From Pseudeuparius sepicola (Eukaryota; Arthropoda; Insecta; Coleoptera; Anthribidae), in NCBI GenBank assembly GCA_963920635.1, contig OY987298.1, positions 125,993,735-126,057,734 on the forward strand: a DNA stretch of 64,000 nucleotides, given 5' to 3'. This document shows, in pieces, positions 11,474 through 22,200 of the stretch. Below the pieces are notes generated by a model, which searched no databases, was not told the origin of the DNA, and worked only from the letters and a program-made list of their open reading frames with translations. Numbering within the stretch: the first letter of the stretch is position 1; every line of letters begins with the position of its first letter. The position numbers and the translations under genes were made by a program.

Positions 11474-12417
11474 ATAAATGTGATGGGTTTAACATTTTTT
11501 TTTACTAAAAAGTAGAATTATGTCAAATGTATCTTCGTTTTTTTTTCAAAGCACATGATTGATGCACGGAAAGTACGAGTACACTCGATCCTGGAGCACG
11601 TGGAGCACGAAATATTGCAGAGAACTTTGTTAATTAGACTGTCGGGAAGAAGCGAAGCCACTTAGCAAAAATCGACATTCGCTGATGGTTTTAATTGGCA
11701 TAAAAAATATACGAGACAAAATAGGTAAATCAGATTTTCTTTTCATCAGTGCTACAAAATTAATTTTAACTTTAGCAATTATTTCCAGTAAATGGTATAA
11801 GGATGAGATCGTGTATAAGCACTTCATAATTATAAAGTCTTGACGTTATTGATTTTCTATCTAATTGCCGCAGCTAACTTTTTCGATGTAGGTAATAGGT
11901 TTTTCTAAGCAACAAAAGCACTTGACACAGAAGCTGAACTTTGGGCTCAGGTTAATATAAATATTAGCCAGAGGGAAAAATGATGAAAGTCCATATGAGG
12001 CCAAAAAAAAGTATTCAGTGCAAAATGTAGCTTTTAACCTATGCTTTGTTGTGACAAACTCGTAAGGCGAAATAATGCTGGCAATCCAAAGTTTTAGCGG
12101 ATATAAAATTAGGCATGCTAGGAAAAAACGTTGAATGTCCATCCGTCAGCAGAAAAAACGATGAGAGTCCAATGTGTCGTGACGGGCGCCGTCTGATTGA
12201 ATTATTATATTTCAATTTTATTGGCAGTTGATCTTTGAGTCTAATCGAGATCAGGTGCGTTTGGTCGTGGAGAGTAATACTGTGTGTGGTGTTTTGACAA
12301 AAAAAAAACGAAAAAAAAAATAAATAATGGGCGAATATCTGATGCCACAAAGAAGCTTTGATTGCAATGTAATACAAATAAATCGGTTTTATTTCGCCTC
12401 TATATTAGCGGGTCTTA
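11474..12417. other. No gene recognised; motif copies only
   Basis: A GAAAAA(A/T)GATGA(A/G)AGTCC motif occurs near 11976 and 12154 and again in inverse orientation at about 13383-13400. They may be remnants of one diverged inverted-repeat element around the MITE and Penelope fragment that follow. No coding exon found. Confidence 0.35.
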
Positions 12418-12694
12418 CAGTGCATACCATTGGGATATCCGAAACGAATATTTCAGAATCTAGGTGGCGTAGGAATTATTTGACATTTCCATTGAAAAGC
12501 TCACATCGAGAAATGTAAGATTGCCAGATTTCATAAAACGCATATTTTAAGTTTTTCAGCAATATTTCAGGAACTACCCAAGATATATTAGATTTCTTTT
12601 CAGATTATTGAAAGGCATACAAAAACGCAACTTTTCTCCAATTTAACCCACACTATATCTCTTACCGTGTCGGATATCCCAATGGTATGCACTG
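12418..12694. mobile_element. Tc1/mariner-type MITE, 277 bp
   Basis: The left end CAGTGCATACCATTGGGATA is exactly mirrored at the right end (TATCCCAATGGTATGCACTG), with TA on both sides (12416-12417 and 12695-12696). No internal coding sequence. Confidence 0.8.
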
Positions 12695-12827
12695 TAAGAG
12701 TGACCTGTATATGCTTTGGAATACTTATATTTACAAAATAATCTGAATCGTATAAAAAACGAAACTGGAAAACTTGAATGTCCCCATAAACAAAACAAGT
12801 TGCCTTTCGTAATGTATCTATACCTAT

Positions 12828-13122
12828 TTTCCAAAATTTATTTGTGGCGCAAACAGATCCATTTAATTTTTAATTGGGTTTTTCGCCATCAAACTGATTG
12901 AAAGAAAACTTTTTCAAGTTGCCTCGAAAATTCATAAATTCTTAACACTAAATGAACGAAACTTTAAACGTGTAACTCAAAAAATAACTTCAACAAATTT
13001 GTTTTCTGAGCTTTCGGAGGATAAATCTTCCTCCTTTCTCAAAGATCATGTCACTTCACGTGACATGATCGTGAAAGTTTTCTTTCAATCAGTTTGGTGG
13101 CGAAAAACCCAATTAAAAATTA
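12828..13122. mobile_element. Penelope-like element fragment with 17-bp target duplication
   Basis: The 17-mer AATGTATCTATACCTAT lies directly on both sides (12811-12827 and 13123-13139). The insert has inverted outer parts: TTTTTAATTGGGTTTTTCGCC near 12870 and its complement near 13100, and CTGATTGAAAGAAAACTTT with AAAGTTTTCTTTCAATCAG. Its middle matches 19856-20030 almost base for base. It shares its outer end (GTGGCGCAAACAGATCC) with the Penelope-like insertion at 19835-21632. It contains no reverse transcriptase, so it is a short derivative. Confidence 0.75.
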
Positions 13123-13139
13123 AATGTATCTATACCTAT

Positions 13140-14794
13140 ATTATATCGTTAGGAAAAACGAAGCGAGTCACTGGACTACCATCTTTCTTTCGCCTTTTTT
13201 TGCGCATTTGCTAGAGTTTTCTCAAAAATAATAGAGAAGACATAATTCTTCAGCATTGAAATTTTTAGTTTTAGTATAAAAACTATGGAACTAGCCAATA
13301 GTATACATTCTTTGTGTGAATATCTTTTCAGTTAAATTTACAGTGGTTTCAAACTTAAAATTATAAATTTCTCGATAAGGGACTTTCATCGTTTTTCCCC
13401 CTGGCTCTTCAATATATTTTATTTATAGAATTATTTATGATTTGAGATAAGAAAGAAATACCTTTACCACCCTCCAAAGTTACCTAACCTAACCCAGAAG
13501 TAACCATACGCTTGTGTGGATGAGAGGTCTAAATTACTAGGTATTATTCGGGCATCGTTACCATTTGCATCTAACGGACATTTCCCGATAGAACTAGGGT
13601 AGGATTTGTTCCTATAGAAAAACATATCAATCACACAGATAATGCTGCCTTGAAATTTGTATAACTTGCGCGGAATGTCATTCATTTCCCACGAGTATGA
13701 CAGTTTGGGAAATGCAAACTCCGTGCGAGTTATACCTACCCTACACTATACTTTTCCTACGATGGTTATACGTATTTTTGTTGAAGATTTGGCTTTTTCA
13801 TTTTCTTATAATTGAATTATTATGAACATGAACAAGTAGGTATTAAATTTAAGACTCATTTAGACAAAATATTGCTAATCTATGCTTATATGCAATATTA
13901 AAATGATATATTAGTACTTAGAGCTATGAAAAATCTTTGAGAGTGTCAGTTCTCTAATACTGAGGCTGGAACTGTCCACTTTTGTTATAAGAAACTGATT
14001 TAATGTTTCGCTTTAAAAATATGCGAAACTATACCTACTAAAATTAAGTAAATCTTACGACTGGCACGTGCTCGATGACGTTCCACGAAATAAGGCGATT
14101 GGTCAATAGGCCATAAAATATCAGCGCGTCTGGCAACAGGGATTTACTCGATTGCAAAATTGTATTTATGCGGTTTTACCTTGTTGTTTTCAGCTATTTA
14201 GACACCGCCACAAATAATTTTGTCGATATTTTGACATATTTTAATTAAGTCAATACATTTTTCCGAAATATTTTGACGTAAACAGTTGTAAAAGTAAAAT
14301 TTAATAAAGGTCGTGCCTCAGTGCGGCTGTGGCGAAAATCTCAACGCACACGTTCTTGTAAGAGTTATTTGATTTTAGTGTAGACACAAATCAACAAATC
14401 TGAACTACTACTGAACAAATCAACAAAGCTGAACTCTACTTACTTCACTCAAATTTTCATACCAGACCACAACCGTTTGCTGTGGCAACCCGTGCATGTA
14501 CAATGAACTACAGTTCCCAATTAAAAATGAACATACAATGAGTCCATTTTTTTACAGAAAATACTTAATTAAAAAAAGAGGTTATAATCAAATATACATA
14601 AAAAACACGGTAATTTTCCAACTCTCAAAGATATCAGAAATAACCAACTGTGTAACAAAACAATATGTCAAATAAAATAAACAAATTTAAACAACTCACT
14701 GCATGCAACGGTCATCGATATTTATAGATTCTTATTCTAACAATTGGTTATATTATCATAATAATTCTTATGATTAATATTATTCAATACTACA
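13140..14794. other. About 1.65 kb without a recognised gene
   Basis: AT-rich sequence. A moderately GC-rich patch lies near 14055-14130. No exon with coding character, palindrome or RNA gene was recognised. Confidence 0.4.
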
Positions 14795-14824
14795 CTGCCG
14801 TGAAAAGGTAAAGGGCAGTATGTG
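14795..14824 (+). repeat. Left terminal inverted repeat
   Basis: The first 27 bases are identical to the inverse of the right end, CTGCCGTGAAAAGG followed by TAAAGGGCAGTA. The next four bases TGTG differ by one from the inverse of the right end. Target duplication TACA lies immediately outside. Confidence 0.9.
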
Positions 14825-14984
14825 CAGAAAAGTAAAAATGGAAATATTAATGTTTTAAGAAATTTATTTACACTCTAATCTGCCTTTGATTAATATTTAA
14901 TGTTATGTATCTAAAATTGTATTTAAAAAACCTCTTTTTATTACAGTATATTAAGTAATCACGAAATGTATATCCTGCAGAGAA

Positions 14985-15062
14985 AAATCACTTACTGCCT
15001 TTTGCCAAAATTCTTTTAAAAAAAAATGGTATATCGAGGTAAATTGTTTTCAGCAGTAAGCA
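14985..15062. repeat. Left subterminal copies of the terminal motif
   Basis: TCACTTACTGCCTTTTGCC at 14988-15006 and the inverse-like CAGCAGTAAGC near 15050 repeat the core of the inverted termini. Fewer copies are present here than on the right side. Confidence 0.65.
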
Positions 15063-15220
15063 AATAAATATTAAAATTATGTAGTATTATTAAATGCATA
15101 AGATATTAATTGACTGCAATGTGTTAGGGAAATAATTTAAAACAATATCGAAGAAAAAATAAACACAGTTTCTTGAATAAAAGTTTTCATATAGTTAAAT
15201 GAGACAAAATAATAATTCGT

Positions 15221-15226
15221 TTTATT
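15221..15226 (-). terminator. Poly(A) signal AATAAA of the transposase gene
   Basis: AATAAA on the minus strand, 73 bp beyond the first stop codon. It overlaps the TAA (15222-15224) that would end the alternative, frameshifted C-terminus. An overlapping stop and poly(A) signal is a compact arrangement plausible for a transposon gene. Confidence 0.6.
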
Positions 15227-15298
15227 CTTTATCAATCAGGTCATCTACTCCATAAGTTTCCGGCAACTGTAACCAAAATTCTCGTCTGTTTTCGGGCA

Positions 15299-17768
15299 TC
15301 AATGGGCAAAGATTTGAAATGATATCTTTTTTTTATCGGGCGGAACTCCTCTTGCATTCAATCGTAGTTGTTGTGGAATATCAAGTTTAAAGTGTATCTT
15401 TAGAAAATTAAATTCAGTAAAGCCTTCTTCAGTCATATTATTTTTATAAAACATCGATCTACTACCTCTTCTAAACTGAACTACAGATATATTGCAAAGG
15501 TAAGGTTTGTTTTTATTCTTTAACCTCGATTTGGTGTCTCCACTAACCCATGCTAGGAAGTCTTCATTCTTCATCTTTATGGCATTCACCTTTTTTCCAT
15601 TAGAAATTTCTACTGCAGTCACAAAATCCTGATAATCATAAATATTTCCCCCGGGCATATTCTTCATCGACATTTCCACTCCATGGTGTACAGAGTCTGC
15701 ACTCATGAATGTATGTCCAGCTTCGAAGAATTTAACAGTTATGTCATTGGCCTTTATAAGAGTGGAATTCACCATCGTAACCAACATTGTAAATAAACAC
15801 CAGTTCTTATTTTGTGCAGAACAATTGTCACACCAATATAATACATGGTTGACGTCTCTTTCTTCAAGAAGTGCTTTATAGAATGCAGATGCAATTTCTT
15901 CAGCTTTCCTGCCAGCAATTGCTTCATTCCATAAAACAGAAATATGCTTGTTATTATTTTTGGATCCTTTCTCTTCCATTGTGGCAAATGTTTGGTGAAA
16001 TACTACAATACGTTTGGTGAAGCAACTTTTTTTGCTTCCAGGTATGCGAGGCAGCATTATAATTTTTTGCAAATCTACACTTCTGACAGTTTCAGTTGTG
16101 AATTTTCCTTTTGCTAAATCTTTTCTATATTCAGTCCTTGATATTTTCGCTTTCTCAGAATGTTCTAGCCATTTCTTACAGTCAACACAAGCTTCCTGAT
16201 ACTTCAAAGAAGACTGAGTAAGATTTGAATAGTTTATGGTTGATTGGTTTAATATTTTCTGAGATGAATCATTTGTTGTTATATCCACTGCTAATGTAGA
16301 ATTATTGGGATCTTGTCCTGCTTCAACTGTTAACTGCTCCACTTCATTTTCAGTATGCGATTTAACATGATGAATATGTTGCACGCATGTATCGCATTCC
16401 TCATTGCCTAGTTTCGTAAAACTTATGCTCATTTCCTTTAGAGCTTTACGATATGTTTGATAGGACACCTTTTTATCTGCATATTTATAATTATAATCCA
16501 AATGCATGGATTTTGCTGTAATGTCGCTTGGAAGATAAAGGCGATTGGGGGCATGTTCCCTACGGTAATGACTAATACAAGGATTAAATGACTGAATATG
16601 TTCCCTCATTAAATTGCGATCACATTTGTTTGCAGGTGCTGAACCACGTCTATCTAACTGCGGTGTTAATAATAAACCAGTTGAATTTCTTAACATTGTC
16701 GTTATCATTTTATCATTTTTTTCATGACAGCCAAGTGTCTTCAGGAAAAATACCTTGCACACCTCTTGCAATTGACCTTTTTCATCCGGTAAACTATAAA
16801 CCAAAGATTTTGTTCGTTTGCTAACTTCAACTTTCGTTATTTTACGTTTTTTGTCTTTCTGAACTATCCGACTATGCAACCAAGCTTGTCTTCTATTGTG
16901 ATCCATTTGATAAAATTCATTCCAAATTTTGCGTCTTCGGTCTTCATTTATTTTATTTATACATATACTCTGACATCTACAAGGACTTTTCATTTCATGT
17001 CTTTCCCTATCTCTGGAAATTCTTTCTGATATTGTTTTAAGTCTTCTCTTTCTAATACGTTGTGGTTGTTCGACAGTTATCTGATCTTTAGGGAAATTTG
17101 TTTTGGTGATATTCTCCTGTTCTAACTCTCCTTCTGATCCAGATTCGCTCTCAGGTTCATAATTTTTATCTTTAAGCGAATCATCGGAAAATCCAGTGAC
17201 AAAATCATCGTCAATATCATCATTGGTATTCCTGAGTTGTATCGATGTTGATTCAAAGTTTAAAGCCGATTCTAAAACAAAAATATTGTAAAAATTTTGT
17301 TTTAAAAGCTAATTATTGGAACATAAAATTGTTTTTTTAAGGAAATTAAATTAGTCTTACCTTTTGGGGAATTCGGATTAAAATCCTCGTTTTTGTTCGT
17401 GTTTGATTGATTGATTTCTGCATCAACTAATATGATGTTTGAGAGAACTATCACTTTTGGAGGGCTTACATCAATGTTATCTGGATAGTTAGTACTAGTT
17501 CCTTTATCTATTATGTCCCTGCTTTGTATAGATGTCAAAAAATCTGTTTCGCATTCATGTTCTAAAAATATTTGTCGAAAAAATAATGTAACATACAGAA
17601 AATGGGAATATTATTTTAACTATTATTCTAACTGAAATATGTTCAAAATATCTTACCTACTGAACCACTTGGAATCACTTTAATAATATCCTCTTTACTA
17701 AGTGTATCTTGGTCGTTTTCTTCCACTGGAACTAAGGATAATATCCGTTTTGTCCTTGAAGAAAACAT
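15299..17768 (-). CDS. DUF7869-type putative DDE transposase, three exons
   Basis: Exons are 17768-17657, 17561-17361 and 17271-15299. Both introns (95 and 89 bp) are GTAAGA/TTTTAG-type and phase 1, and joining gives 761 codons without a stop. The start ATG has context CAAGAAATG. Residues 1-170 are acidic and low complexity, followed by a basic stretch (RIRKRRLK). Then come a cysteine cluster CRCQSIC (about 202-208), VCKVFFLKTLG (275-285), ECDTC (396-400) and CVDCKKWLEH (466-475) that could bind zinc. A C-terminal catalytic-like region has VDLQK (D504), YWCDNCSAQNKNW (D586) and GHTFMSADSVHHGVE (D630, E637). I recall this order from uncharacterised eukaryotic proteins annotated DUF7869. Transposase function is inferred from the acidic residues plus the flanking inverted repeats. 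A one-base slip in the A8 run (15327-15334) probably truncates the C-terminus: the other frame runs on about 34 residues (LMPENRREFW) to 15222. Confidence 0.85.
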
Positions 17769-17919
17769 TTCTTGATAGTTATTATGTGCACAAAGTATCA
17801 AGTTAAATATCACTGTTTTAAAACACTAATAATTTATTATTACCGCACGTGCGTTATCGGCAAAATCTTAACCACGTCTGGACATGTAAAAGTTAAAAGT
17901 TAGGTTATAAACAAAAGAA

Positions 17920-18408
17920 TGCCGGGCAGTATGTAGTTCAAAATATCAGCTGTTTTAAAAGGCAAATGGCAGTATGTGAGAATGTAAGGATGTTACTGCC
18001 TTTTACCTTACGCTTATGTGCTTTTACATCAGCTGTTGTTACTTCAAAAGGCAGTATCTTCTTATCCTTTCATATACTGCCTTTTACCTAACAATTCTAA
18101 TAATTTTACATTAGCTGTTTGTTGTTGCAAAAAGCAGTATTTTCTCATCGTGTCACTTACTGCCTTTTTGCAATGTTTTGTATCTATTTTATATAATTTA
18201 GCAATTTATCAAAGGGGAGTATGTGATATAAAAGTAAGATACTGCCATTTGCCTTGTTATAATAAGTAATTTTATCACTTACTGCTAATTGCCCTCGATA
18301 TTATTTGATATTTTAAAGCCGACTAGCTTAACCAAACCCGGTGCAAAAAATAAAGCACTTACTGCCAGTAGTGTTTCTGCCAAAACCTAAGTTTTCAAAA
18401 AAGTGTCA
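17920..18408. promoter_or_regulatory. Right subterminal array of terminal-motif copies (5' of the gene)
   Basis: At least ten copies of (A)CTGCC-TTT-CC or its inverse GG-AAA-GGCAGTA occur, for example near 17924, 17960, 17993, 18046, 18075, 18128, 18155, 18213, 18240, 18279 and 18356. Both orientations are mixed. Several share an upstream (A/T)CAGCTGTT block, giving a loose 60-80 bp unit. The array lies between the right terminus and the gene start, so it could serve both transposase binding and control of transcription. That role is inferred. Confidence 0.65.
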
Positions 18409-18438
18409 CTTACTGCCCTTTACCTTTTCACGGCAGTA
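18409..18438 (-). repeat. Right terminal inverted repeat
   Basis: Reads TACTGCCCTTTACC followed by TTTTCACGGCAG, the inverse of the left end. The second TACA copy follows at 18439-18442. Confidence 0.9.
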
Positions 18439-18442
18439 CAGT

Positions 18443-18970
18443 TATCTAATATTCTAATATATGTAGTTGTATACCATTCATTGAAAGTTCAAGCTTTTAA
18501 GTTCAGAGAGATAAAAACTTGAGTGATATAAATAATAGGAAGGCTTTGACAACAATGCTAATTTTGGAGTCCTTTGACTGTAAAAAAATAGAATATCAAG
18601 GCCAGTCAGGATAACCTATGTTTCCTTGCATACATATTTTTATTTTCAACACATCTTTTTTTGTTCTGGTCTCGTTTGAAAGCAAAATGGTTAGAATTTA
18701 TGATTCTCGTTCGAATTTCACCATATATTGTTTCTTACAAGCTGCTTCCAAAAGCTGCTTTCTAAAGTGAGTTCGTTAGTTGAAAACCGTGAATTTGCAT
18801 GTACTAGACACTATCCAGAATAGGTTTAATCAGGGGCGTCCAAAATAAACGTTAAAACAAATTCTCAAAAGAGTCTCTTTAACAAGAACTAACTAGGCTC
18901 CAGTAAATTTTTTAAAAGCATTATTTGCTAACTACAAACAGTTAATGTTCTGAACTGTCGCCCAAATATA
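18443..18970. other. No feature recognised
   Basis: Half a kilobase of AT-rich sequence between the DUF7869-type transposon and the next foldback. No coding or repeat structure recognised. Confidence 0.4.
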
Positions 18971-19849
18971 CAGTGCCCGCCTAAAAGTTGTAACCATAAG
19001 AGATTTTTTTATTTATTTTTGGACTAAGATGAAACTACTCTGGGGCGATCATCTCTGCTTCCAAAAAAATTCGAAATAAGATCATTAAATGTCTTGACGT
19101 CATTTAACATACCTGTCAAAAATGACATTTAATTAAATAAATTGCCAAAATACGCTTTATTTGTGATTTCATCGAAAAAAGTTATTTTAAAAAGTTGCTT
19201 GGAATTTTATTTTACCCCTACTAGCAAATTTTCAGACAAAAATTCTGACAATAATTAATTATTAATTTTTTGAAAAATATAATAAATTTCATTTTTTTCG
19301 GTATGCCATATTTGACTTTAGAATTGTTTGCCTATCATCTAAACGTGATATTTTTTAGTTATGGGCCCTTTTTGGGTCGTAATCAGCTAGTTTCAAGAAA
19401 AACTCAACTAACAAGGTGCGCAATTTTGGACGATTTATTTTTTGTTACAATGCATTGCCAGATGTAATTGCTCCTTGTTAGTTGAGTTGAGCTAAACTAA
19501 AAAAATATCACGTTTGGATGATAGGCAAACACCGACAAAATGAAATTTAGTAGTTTTCGTATTTTTTCAAAAAAATAAAAAATTTTGTTAGAATTTTTGT
19601 CTAAAAATTTGCTCATAGGGGTAAAGTAAAATTCCAAGCAACTTTTTCAAATAACTTTTTTCTATAAAATCACAAATAAAGCGTATTTTGGCCATTTATT
19701 TTATTAAATGTCTTTTTTGACAGGTATGTCAAATGACGTCACGACGTTTAATGATCTCATTTCGAATCTATTTGGAAGCAGACATGATCGCCATAGAGTA
19801 GTTTCATCTTAGCCCAAAAATAAAAAAAAAATCCATTTCATTTTTAATT

Positions 19850-20040
19850 GGGTTTTTGGCCGCCAAACTGATTGAAAGACAACTTTTTCAAGTTGCCTCG
19901 AAAATTCATAAATTCTTAACACTAAATGAACGAAACTTTAAACGTGTAACTCAAAAAATAACTTCAACAAATTTGTTTTCTGAGCTTTCGGAGGTTAAAT
20001 CTTCCTCCTTTCTCAAAGATCATGTCACGTCAAAGTGAAG
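19850..20040 (+). repeat. Inverted 5' segment of the Penelope-like element
   Basis: Nearly identical to 12885-13050. A plus-strand reading frame with coding character (KIHKFLTLNERNFKRV) is kept in both copies apart from small changes, so it may be the N-terminal region of the element's protein. It points away from the reverse transcriptase piece. Confidence 0.55.
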
Positions 20041-20124
20041 TGACAGATTAATAAATTTCAGGTTAAAATGTCATGACAACAGAAACAATAGCCTAGCCAC
20101 CTGCCTGATATTGTACCCTGTGTT

Positions 20125-21561
20125 TTATCTAATTATCTATACTAACTTCTCTTTGAATAAGTGGCAATAATATTTTACTGAATTCCACTGAACATTCAGC
20201 AACACAGTTGCCCGTATTTCCTAGAATAAATGCAGATTCTTTAATTTTTCGTCTATTTCCTACTTCTTCTTTTAGAATTGGTTTGGAACTATCCCACAAT
20301 ATCCTATGATTGTTATTAAAGGAATGTTCACATATTTTTGACTTCGAAATTTGATTTTGCCTGATATAATTTTTATGTTCTTTTTAACGAACGTTAAATG
20401 GCCTACAAGTCTCCCCAACATAGAACTTTCCACATTCACAAGGAATTTTATAAATGCAATTGTTTGAACTTTGTAACTCATTAAATGGTTTTGTTTTAAC
20501 TAGCATCGATCCTGTTCTCACATTAAAACGATTGTCTATACGTTTTAGCTTATCTGACAGTCCAGGAATATAAGGAATTATTAAATTTACTGGTCGGTCC
20601 ACCAGATTTATTTCTCTAATTCTATTAGCATTGTTATTTTGTTGGCAATCCTGAAAAACTTGCTCAACAAATTCAATAGGATAACTATTCTTCTCAAGAA
20701 ACATGTTTTATATGTTTAATTTCCTCCTCAAATTTTATGTTATTAGAACAAATCGTTCTAGCCCTGTCATACAAACTTTTAATTACTCCTTTTTTAACAC
20801 TAATATGATGATTGGAGTTCAAATGGAGATATCTATTAGTATGTGTTGGTTTTCTATAGACACTAGTTTCTATATGATCTGATTTCAGTATAGAAACATC
20901 TAAGAAAGGTAATTCATTATTATTTTCAATTTCTTAGGTAAACTTAATAGAAGGTTCTTGAGAGTTTATAAAATTTAATAATGAATTTAACTCATCTACT
21001 CCATGTTCCCATATAACAAATATGTCATCTACATATCTCCACCAAATATTAGGTTGGTGAACATATCTAGTCAATTCATTTTGTTCAAAATCTTCCATGA
21101 ATAAATTGCTTATGAATGGTGATAAAGGAGACCCCATAGCCATTCCAAATTCCTGCTGGTAAAATTCATTTCCTAGTTGAAAATAAGTGGTTTTAACACA
21201 TAGTGTTGTTAGTTCTAATATTGCACCTATATTCAGATTTGTCCTTTCTACTAAAGTCTGATCACTTTCTAACTTTCTGCGTAAAATATTCAATGATTTG
21301 TCAACAGGGACATTTGTAAAAAGACTAACCACATAAAAACTAGCTAATATATAATTATCCGGAAATTGATGTTCCCTAATTTTTTCTAGAAAATGATTAC
21401 TGTTTCTGATAAATGAATTTGAGTCTCCTACTAACGGATTAACAATTTTAAGTAAATATTTTGCTAACGAATGACATGGCGAATTTATTGAACTTACAAT
21501 GGGGCGAAGAGGAATGTTAGTTTTGTGTATTTTTGTTAATCGGTATGTGTGTGTGTTTTTT
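20125..21561 (-). pseudogene. Penelope-like reverse transcriptase plus GIY-YIG endonuclease remnant
   Basis: From 21561 downward the translation shows TYRLTKIHK, PLRPIVSSINSPCH, FTNVPVDKSL, MAMGSPLSPFISNLFMEDFE (the A/G-x-PLSP motif) and WWRYVDDIFVIWEH with the YVDD active site. All are hallmarks of Penelope-like reverse transcriptase. Farther on come LPFLDVSI, YRKPTHTNRYLH and the endonuclease motif IYKIPCECGKFYVGET, then EHKNYIRQNQ and HSFNNNHRILWD. Decay includes a TAA after PSIKFT (about 20936), a frameshift near 20700 and a one-base insertion near 20378. The 5' end is truncated at 21561, where foreign (TG)n-like text and the terminal repeat take over. It would have catalysed target-primed retrotransposition; it is now inactive. 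Confidence 0.85.
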
Positions 21562-21675
21562 TTTGGTGGCGAAAAACCCAATTAAAAATTAAATGGATCT
21601 GTTTGCGCCACAAATAAATTTTAGAAAATATATAAAAAAATCCCTTATGTTTCCAACTTTTTAGCGGGCACTGTA

Positions 21676-22200
21676 TACATACCTACTTTTCAGGTGACAC
21701 ACTTCTGAATGTGTACTTATCAAACAAAAGAAAATGAAAGAGGTCCATTGTTAGGTAATATCAAACATTAATCCTACGCCTCCTTTAACTTGTCAAAAAT
21801 TTATCCGAGCCCTAGCGTACGCGTCACACGCATTCTCACCGCATACCACTTATACGCGACCGTCCCACAACACAAACACTAAATACATCTAATTAATTTA
21901 AGTCGGGTTTCGGGGCTTAATTATAAAGGTGGCTGTTAGCGAGCCATAAACTTAAATTAATATTTTGTTTACGAACATGCTCGGGAGAACTCTAAACTTT
22001 CCGTCATTGATAAATCCGCTCCAGGCGCACCACGGCACAAGATTAATTTGACGCTGGGAGCCCCGGACTGGAATTGCAAATAAGCCGGCGGGTTCGGTTG
22101 TCACATTTGGGACTACATCCGGTAATATAAGACGTGATTTTACATAACGCCCGGCCATGCCTAGAATCCCGTTTATTATAGGCCAGGGAAAATAGATTTT
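21676..22200. other. Gene-free; GC-richer single-copy island at 21890-22190
   Basis: The island contains many CpG and no stable repeat partner in the window. It has no splice-bounded open frame: the small open frame at 21952-22158 (minus) lacks recognisable similarity. It may be host non-repetitive sequence. Confidence 0.35.

Larger units (their letters stand above)
14795..18438 (-). mobile_element. Complete 3.64-kb DNA transposon with a DUF7869-type transposase gene
   Basis: Ends CTGCCGTGAAAAGGTAAAGG and its exact inverse at 18409-18438 define the unit. TACA stands directly outside both ends (14791-14794 and 18439-18442), read as a 4-bp target duplication. A single three-exon gene on the minus strand fills most of the interior, and copies of the terminal motif CACTTACTGCC...TTTACC fill both subterminal zones. 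A 4-bp duplication would fit the Sola superfamily as I recall it, but I cannot assign the superfamily from sequence alone. Near-perfect ends and an almost open gene suggest a young insertion. Confidence 0.85.
19835..21632. mobile_element. Penelope-like element insertion (rearranged, decayed)
   Basis: It splits the foldback arm. A-run plus ATCC occurs at both edges (about 19821-19834 and 21633-21643), a probable target duplication. The minus strand carries reverse transcriptase and GIY-YIG endonuclease remnants (20125-21561). The left part (19850-20040) is the 5' region of the element in the opposite orientation, shared with 12828-13122. The outer ends are therefore inverted (TTTTTAATTGGGTTTTTGGC and GGCGAAAAACCCAATTAAAA). 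Such 5'-truncated, partly inverted copies are typical of Penelope-like elements. Confidence 0.8.
18971..21673. mobile_element. Tc1-type foldback element split by a Penelope-like insertion
   Basis: Left end CAGTGCCCGCCTAAAAGTTG and right end CAACTTTTTAGCGGGCACTG are inverse, with TA outside both (18969-18970 and 21674-21675). Complementarity is continuous from 18971 to about 19240 and from 19570 to about 19830. It then stops, and the last ~37 bp of the right arm reappear only at 21637-21673. The gap is the Penelope-like insertion, so the foldback was there first. Confidence 0.85.

Noticed and set aside
12039..12377. 112-codon minus-strand open frame
   Set aside because: Low-complexity composition from T/A runs, no motif, no splice context; treated as chance.
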